In this document: positions 61,663 through 64,000 of the stretch, one piece after another | How the letters are laid out: every line of letters begins with the position of its first letter | How positions within the stretch are numbered: position 1 is the first letter of the stretch | Assembly: GCA_964397855.1 (NCBI GenBank) | Contig: CAYNKQ010000001.1 | Coordinates: 1-64,000, forward strand | Reading direction: 5' to 3' | Origin: UBA7683 sp964397855 | GTDB taxonomy: Bacteria > Patescibacteriota > Saccharimonadia > Saccharimonadales > UBA7683 | Length of the DNA stretch: 64,000 nt | Program-made: the position numbers and the translations under genes | Notes under the pieces: generated by a model | What the model was told of the DNA's origin: nothing | The model's input: the letters and a program-made list of their open reading frames with translations, nothing else | Database searches by the model: none

Positions 61663-62412
61663 CTAACGGGTGCTAAGTTTTTGTATTATTACGAGCTCAC
61701 TTGGTGTTAATAATGCTCTACTTTTTAGCATTATGGATTTTGATCGAACCTCGGCGAACATACTAAGTGCGTTACCCTCACCAAAAACGTTTTTTCTGAA
61801 ATACTGGTTTAGGTTTGCAGTATTCTTTTGTAGTTGAACATTCTTAAGACTAAACTGAAGCTCTTTCAATGAAATTTCTTGGTTAAAATTCTTGCATGCG
61901 TATGATATCACTGCCTGGGGAACACTGCCGTCAACTAGTGACTGCAGTCTATAGGTGTCATTGCCTACTCTAACAGAAGGGGTTGAGCCGCTGCTAATTT
62001 CAATTTCTGCACTAACTCCGTGAGTAGTTGGGTTAAACCCGTGCAGTTCACAAAATCTTTGAAAATTCGAATACTCGAATCCATCTAGCCATCGTTCATA
62101 TTCGTACTCTCGATGGGCAGGATCAGTCTTGTACCAATCTCCATAGAGTAGCTGGTCATTTCCGTGTACTTCAAAGTAGTCTAGTTGCTGGCTTCTGTAT
62201 CGATTTTCTAGACTTCGACTTTTTATGACACCTGCTTTCGTTAGTGTTTCTAGCGCGCGGTCTTCGTCCCATACATTCTGCAGGTTTACTTCAGTAGACA
62301 AGGCCTCTTCCCAATCAAAGCGCCATCTTCTGTCCTCGAAATCGTGACCTTCAAGAAATAATTCATTCAGTTTAAATAAAACTCGATTAATCCAGGTTGT
62401 ATTATTTGCCAT
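61663..62412 (-). CDS. Hypothetical protein, recombinase element
   Basis: This protein of about 249 residues opens ANNTTWINRVLFKLNELFLE and is rich in Trp, Asp and Tyr in the first half (WRFDWEEAL, YGDWYKTDPAHREYEYERW), then a helical second half (SLKELQFSLKNVQLQK). The end (LLTPSELVIIQKLSTR) may be a winged helix. No family is recognised. I chose the ATG at 62412, 9 nt after TATAAT (62422-62427), so it is probably leaderless; the frame is open to 62454. It could be an element-encoded regulator or part of a defence or addiction unit; unproven. Confidence 0.6.
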   Translation of the reverse strand: MANNTTWINRVLFKLNELFLEGHDFEDRRWRFDWEEALSTEVNLQNVWDEDRALETLTKAGVIKSRSLENRYRSQQLDYFEVHGNDQLLYGDWYKTDPAHREYEYERWLDGFEYSNFQRFCELHGFNPTTHGVSAEIEISSGSTPSVRVGNDTYRLQSLVDGSVPQAVISYACKNFNQEISLKELQFSLKNVQLQKNTANLNQYFRKNVFGEGNALSMFAEVRSKSIMLKSRALLTPSELVIIQKLSTR

Positions 62413-62471
62413 TCCGCAGACATTATACCCTGATGTAGCTAAACCTACTATCAATCTGTGGCAATGGGTTT

Positions 62472-62612
62472 TATAATCAGAGAGTCTAAATCAACAAGAA
62501 GAACAAACCTTCGTGGTTCTTTGATTGCTTCCAGTAATGGGCAGCCAGTCGAAATCAGTAGGAAGCAATTCTTGTTGTTGGTTTAGACACCTTAGATTGG
62601 CTGTCCTTTTTT
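62472..62612 (+). ncRNA. Structured small RNA or leader with promoter and polyU end
   Basis: TATAAT (62472-62477) predicts an RNA beginning near 62484. GTCTAAA (62484-62490) pairs with TTTAGAC (62582-62588), CAACAAGAA (62492-62500) with TTCTTGTTG (62569-62577), and ATTGCTTCC (62524-62532) with GGAAGCAAT (62561-62569). The loop of the last hairpin holds GGGCAGCCAGTC (62539-62550), able to pair over all 12 positions (two G-U) with GATTGGCTGTCC (62595-62606), directly followed by six T. It lies upstream of two small membrane genes. It could be a free RNA ending at the U-run or a conditional terminator. Confidence 0.6.
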
Positions 62613-62647
62613 AGTGTCAGCATGAATAATTTACAAAAGGAGTATTT

Positions 62648-62950
62648 ATGAAGTTCGTATATTTTGGCCTAATTCCGTTTCTTCTTACAGCCTGGTTTGT
62701 GTACAGGGAGCATTACAAGGTAGATTCAGGACCTGACCCCCTTGGTAGCAAAGACTTTAGAAACACGAACTTGGTCTTTTTGTTAATTGCTACCTGTTTC
62801 TATATGTGGCGGTTTAGTTTGGGAGCAGGTTTACTCACGGGGTTCGCGGTTTTACTTGCCAGATATTTTTGGGGTAGCGCTATTAAGACAATTAAAAGGC
62901 ATGAATCTACCAACCAAGCTCCGAGAGTCAACAAGAAAGGGAATAGATGA
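62648..62950 (+). CDS. Small polytopic membrane protein
   Basis: This is a 100-residue protein with two or three helices (about 3-20, 42-58, 58-75) and a basic, Asn/Lys-rich tail. No family recognised. ACAAAAGGAG precedes the ATG at good spacing. A structured RNA with a possible terminator lies just upstream, so expression may be conditional. Its stop overlaps the ATG of a 23-residue hydrophobic peptide gene. It may be a phage- or element-type membrane protein (holin-like or exclusion-like), which cannot be decided from sequence. Confidence 0.65.
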   Translation: MKFVYFGLIPFLLTAWFVYREHYKVDSGPDPLGSKDFRNTNLVFLLIATCFYMWRFSLGAGLLTGFAVLLARYFWGSAIKTIKRHESTNQAPRVNKKGNR

Positions 62951-63018
62951 TCTTCACTTTTTTGTTTATTTTGTTCACGCTTGTGGTTGTAAACGCCTTT
63001 CGCGATCGCAAGAAATAG
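62947..63018 (+). CDS. 23-residue single-helix membrane peptide
   Basis: The frame MIFTFLFILFTLVVVNAF continues with RDRKK and stops. It is a hydrophobic helix with a basic tail, coupled to the previous gene by an ATGA overlap. Such peptides act as membrane toxins or as subunits of small membrane complexes. There is no homology evidence; the call rests on the overlap and composition. Confidence 0.45.
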   Translation: MIFTFLFILFTLVVVNAFRDRKK

Positions 63019-63351
63019 CTTCCTGCTGGGGGTATCTTTTACTCTTATAAACCCCATATGGGAACCCAAAAATAAATGGGGTTGGTGCTAACGCGCGCTT
63101 TAAAGTTGCCTGCATTTTAGATTGATCTCTACTCGCTACGCTCATTCTATGAGCTGCGAGGTGGTGTATATATAAAACCTGCCTGGGCTACTGTTAGGTG
63201 CCTGATATTTTTACGGCATAAGCATTTAAGCATCAACTGACATTTATACAACGTTGATATACAAAGCAGGGCAGCGGAGTTATAATCAGCTAAGCAATGT
63301 AAGTACTGGCCCAGCCTTTCCACTTACAGGCTTATTAACAAGGCTGCACAC
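63019..63351. other. Intergenic region without recognised gene
   Basis: A hairpin AACCCCAT/ATGGGGTT (63050-63057 and 63076-63083) without a U-tract and a second with CTCGC...GCTCAT/ATGAGC...GCGAG arms (63132-63160) are the only structures seen. A TATATATAA sequence follows the second. No reading frame of useful length is convincing. Confidence 0.4.
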
Positions 63352-64000
63352 TCACTGGGAGTTCAAGGGTTGGATGTAGCTTGCTTCGTCAGACCGTGAA
63401 CTATTCACGTCCCTGCTCACCTCAACTATGTTTAACATTCCGTCTTTGTAAGGTTTCATCAGCTGTGATATTGCATCTGGTTCATCAAGCGAAGGCTCTA
63501 GCCATAAAGACGTATCGTCCGGCTGCAAAATTACGGGCATCCTATCATGGACTTTGCTCATTTCTTTATTTGGTTCTGTGGTGATGATTGAATAAGTACC
63601 CCAGTCATGACCTTCTGCATCTTTCCAGTGGCCGTACACGCCAGCAAATGCAAACAGTTCCTGATCCTTCGGCTGTATAAAGAATGGTTGTTTGTCACCC
63701 TTGGCACCCTTCCACTCATAGAAGCCGTTCGAGGGCACTAAGCACCTTTGAAACTTAATAGCTTTACTCCAAGACCTTTTTTCAAACACACCCTCTGCAC
63801 GAGTGTTAAACATCTTGTATTTGAACATATCTTTAGAGTCTTTCATCCAAGGGGTCATGAAGCCCCACTTCATTTGCTCAACATGATTGCCGCCATCCTT
63901 CTGAAGGATGATAGGCACCAGTTGACTCGGTGCTATGTTGTAACGTTCTTTGAACCCAGCAACTTCTTTCTCGGGCACCTTGAACAGGTGGGGTATTTTA
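63352..64000 (-). CDS. SRAP domain protein (YedK/HMCES-like), N-terminus outside window
   Basis: At least 216 residues are inside the window and the frame is open to its edge; the expected MCGR start with catalytic Cys2 lies beyond. Visible motifs are YNIAPSQ, NTRAEGVFEKRSW, CLVPSNGFYEWKG (active-site Glu) and VHDRMPVIL (active-site His). SRAP proteins crosslink to abasic sites in single-stranded DNA, protecting them. Such genes are also frequent on mobile elements as accessory DNA-repair cargo. The minus strand and position suggest it may belong to the recombinase element. Confidence 0.9.
   Translation of the reverse strand, partial: KIPHLFKVPEKEVAGFKERYNIAPSQLVPIILQKDGGNHVEQMKWGFMTPWMKDSKDMFKYKMFNTRAEGVFEKRSWSKAIKFQRCLVPSNGFYEWKGAKGDKQPFFIQPKDQELFAFAGVYGHWKDAEGHDWGTYSIITTEPNKEMSKVHDRMPVILQPDDTSLWLEPSLDEPDAISQLMKPYKDGMLNIVEVSRDVNSSRSDEASYIQPLNSQ

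Noticed and set aside
1..64000. CRISPR array or cas genes
   Set aside because: No regularly spaced short direct repeats with unique spacers and no Cas-like motifs were seen.

Overview
The window looks like chromosomal DNA of a Patescibacteria/CPR bacterium, most likely a Saccharibacteria (TM7) relative. The reasons are a T4SS-like cluster with PrgI-type and many TrbC/VirB2-like small pilins, compact operons with overlapping stops and starts, TGA used as an ordinary stop codon, and a surface-glycan locus next to the replication origin. The assignment is inferred from gene content; no 16S rRNA is present.

Layout. 1-410: repeats. 411-4094 (minus): seven tandem small membrane proteins of the T4SS pilin type. 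4236-18208 (plus): VirB6-like protein, PrgI, TraC-like protein, VirB4 ATPase, two large envelope proteins ending in VanY-type DD-carboxypeptidase domains, and a membrane-anchored exported protein. 18205-23474: origin region, with dnaN and dnaA on the minus strand, DnaA-box-rich DNA, and rpmH, rnpA, yidC and jag on the plus strand. 23584-43875: glycan locus with gmd and an rmd-like reductase (GDP-D-rhamnose), Wzm/Wzt-type ABC exporter, three FkbM methyltransferases, several GT4 glycosyltransferases, two secreted peptidoglycan hydrolases with Ig-like repeats, and mannose-1-phosphate guanylyltransferase. 43967-45275: Fic/Panacea toxin-antitoxin pair. 45502-58307: phosphohexomutase, subtilase, glmS with a divergent TrmB regulator, then GT4, polyprenyl-phosphate sugar transferase, O-antigen ligase, galU and GtrA. 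58307-64000: protease-less LexA-like repressor, GIY-YIG gene, tRNA-Asn, and a serine-recombinase element running right from the tRNA, with small unknown genes, structured leader RNAs and a partial SRAP protein.

How the genes fit together. Hexose-phosphate mutase, ManC-type, Gmd, Rmd-like and GalU proteins supply nucleotide sugars. GT4 and FkbM enzymes build and modify a glycan, Wzm/Wzt and the polyprenyl route export it, and an O-antigen ligase family protein could attach it. The T4SS-like cluster and the cell-wall hydrolases would act on the outside of the cell, plausibly on a host bacterium. No relaxase or VirD4 coupling protein is visible, so DNA conjugation is not supported from this window.

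Most interesting signals. (1) A repeated 159-nt RNA-like element at 47151-47309 and 51885-52043, with a third truncated copy at the window start. It has a conserved closing stem and a pseudoknot whose paired arms change together between copies. (2) A promoter-structure-polyU RNA at 62472-62612 with a 12-bp long-range pairing. (3) A GIY-YIG gene flanked by direct copies of the 5' part of tRNA-Asn. (4) A serine recombinase whose C-terminus is encoded by the tRNA. All similarity calls come from reading the sequence and recalling families; no searches were run.
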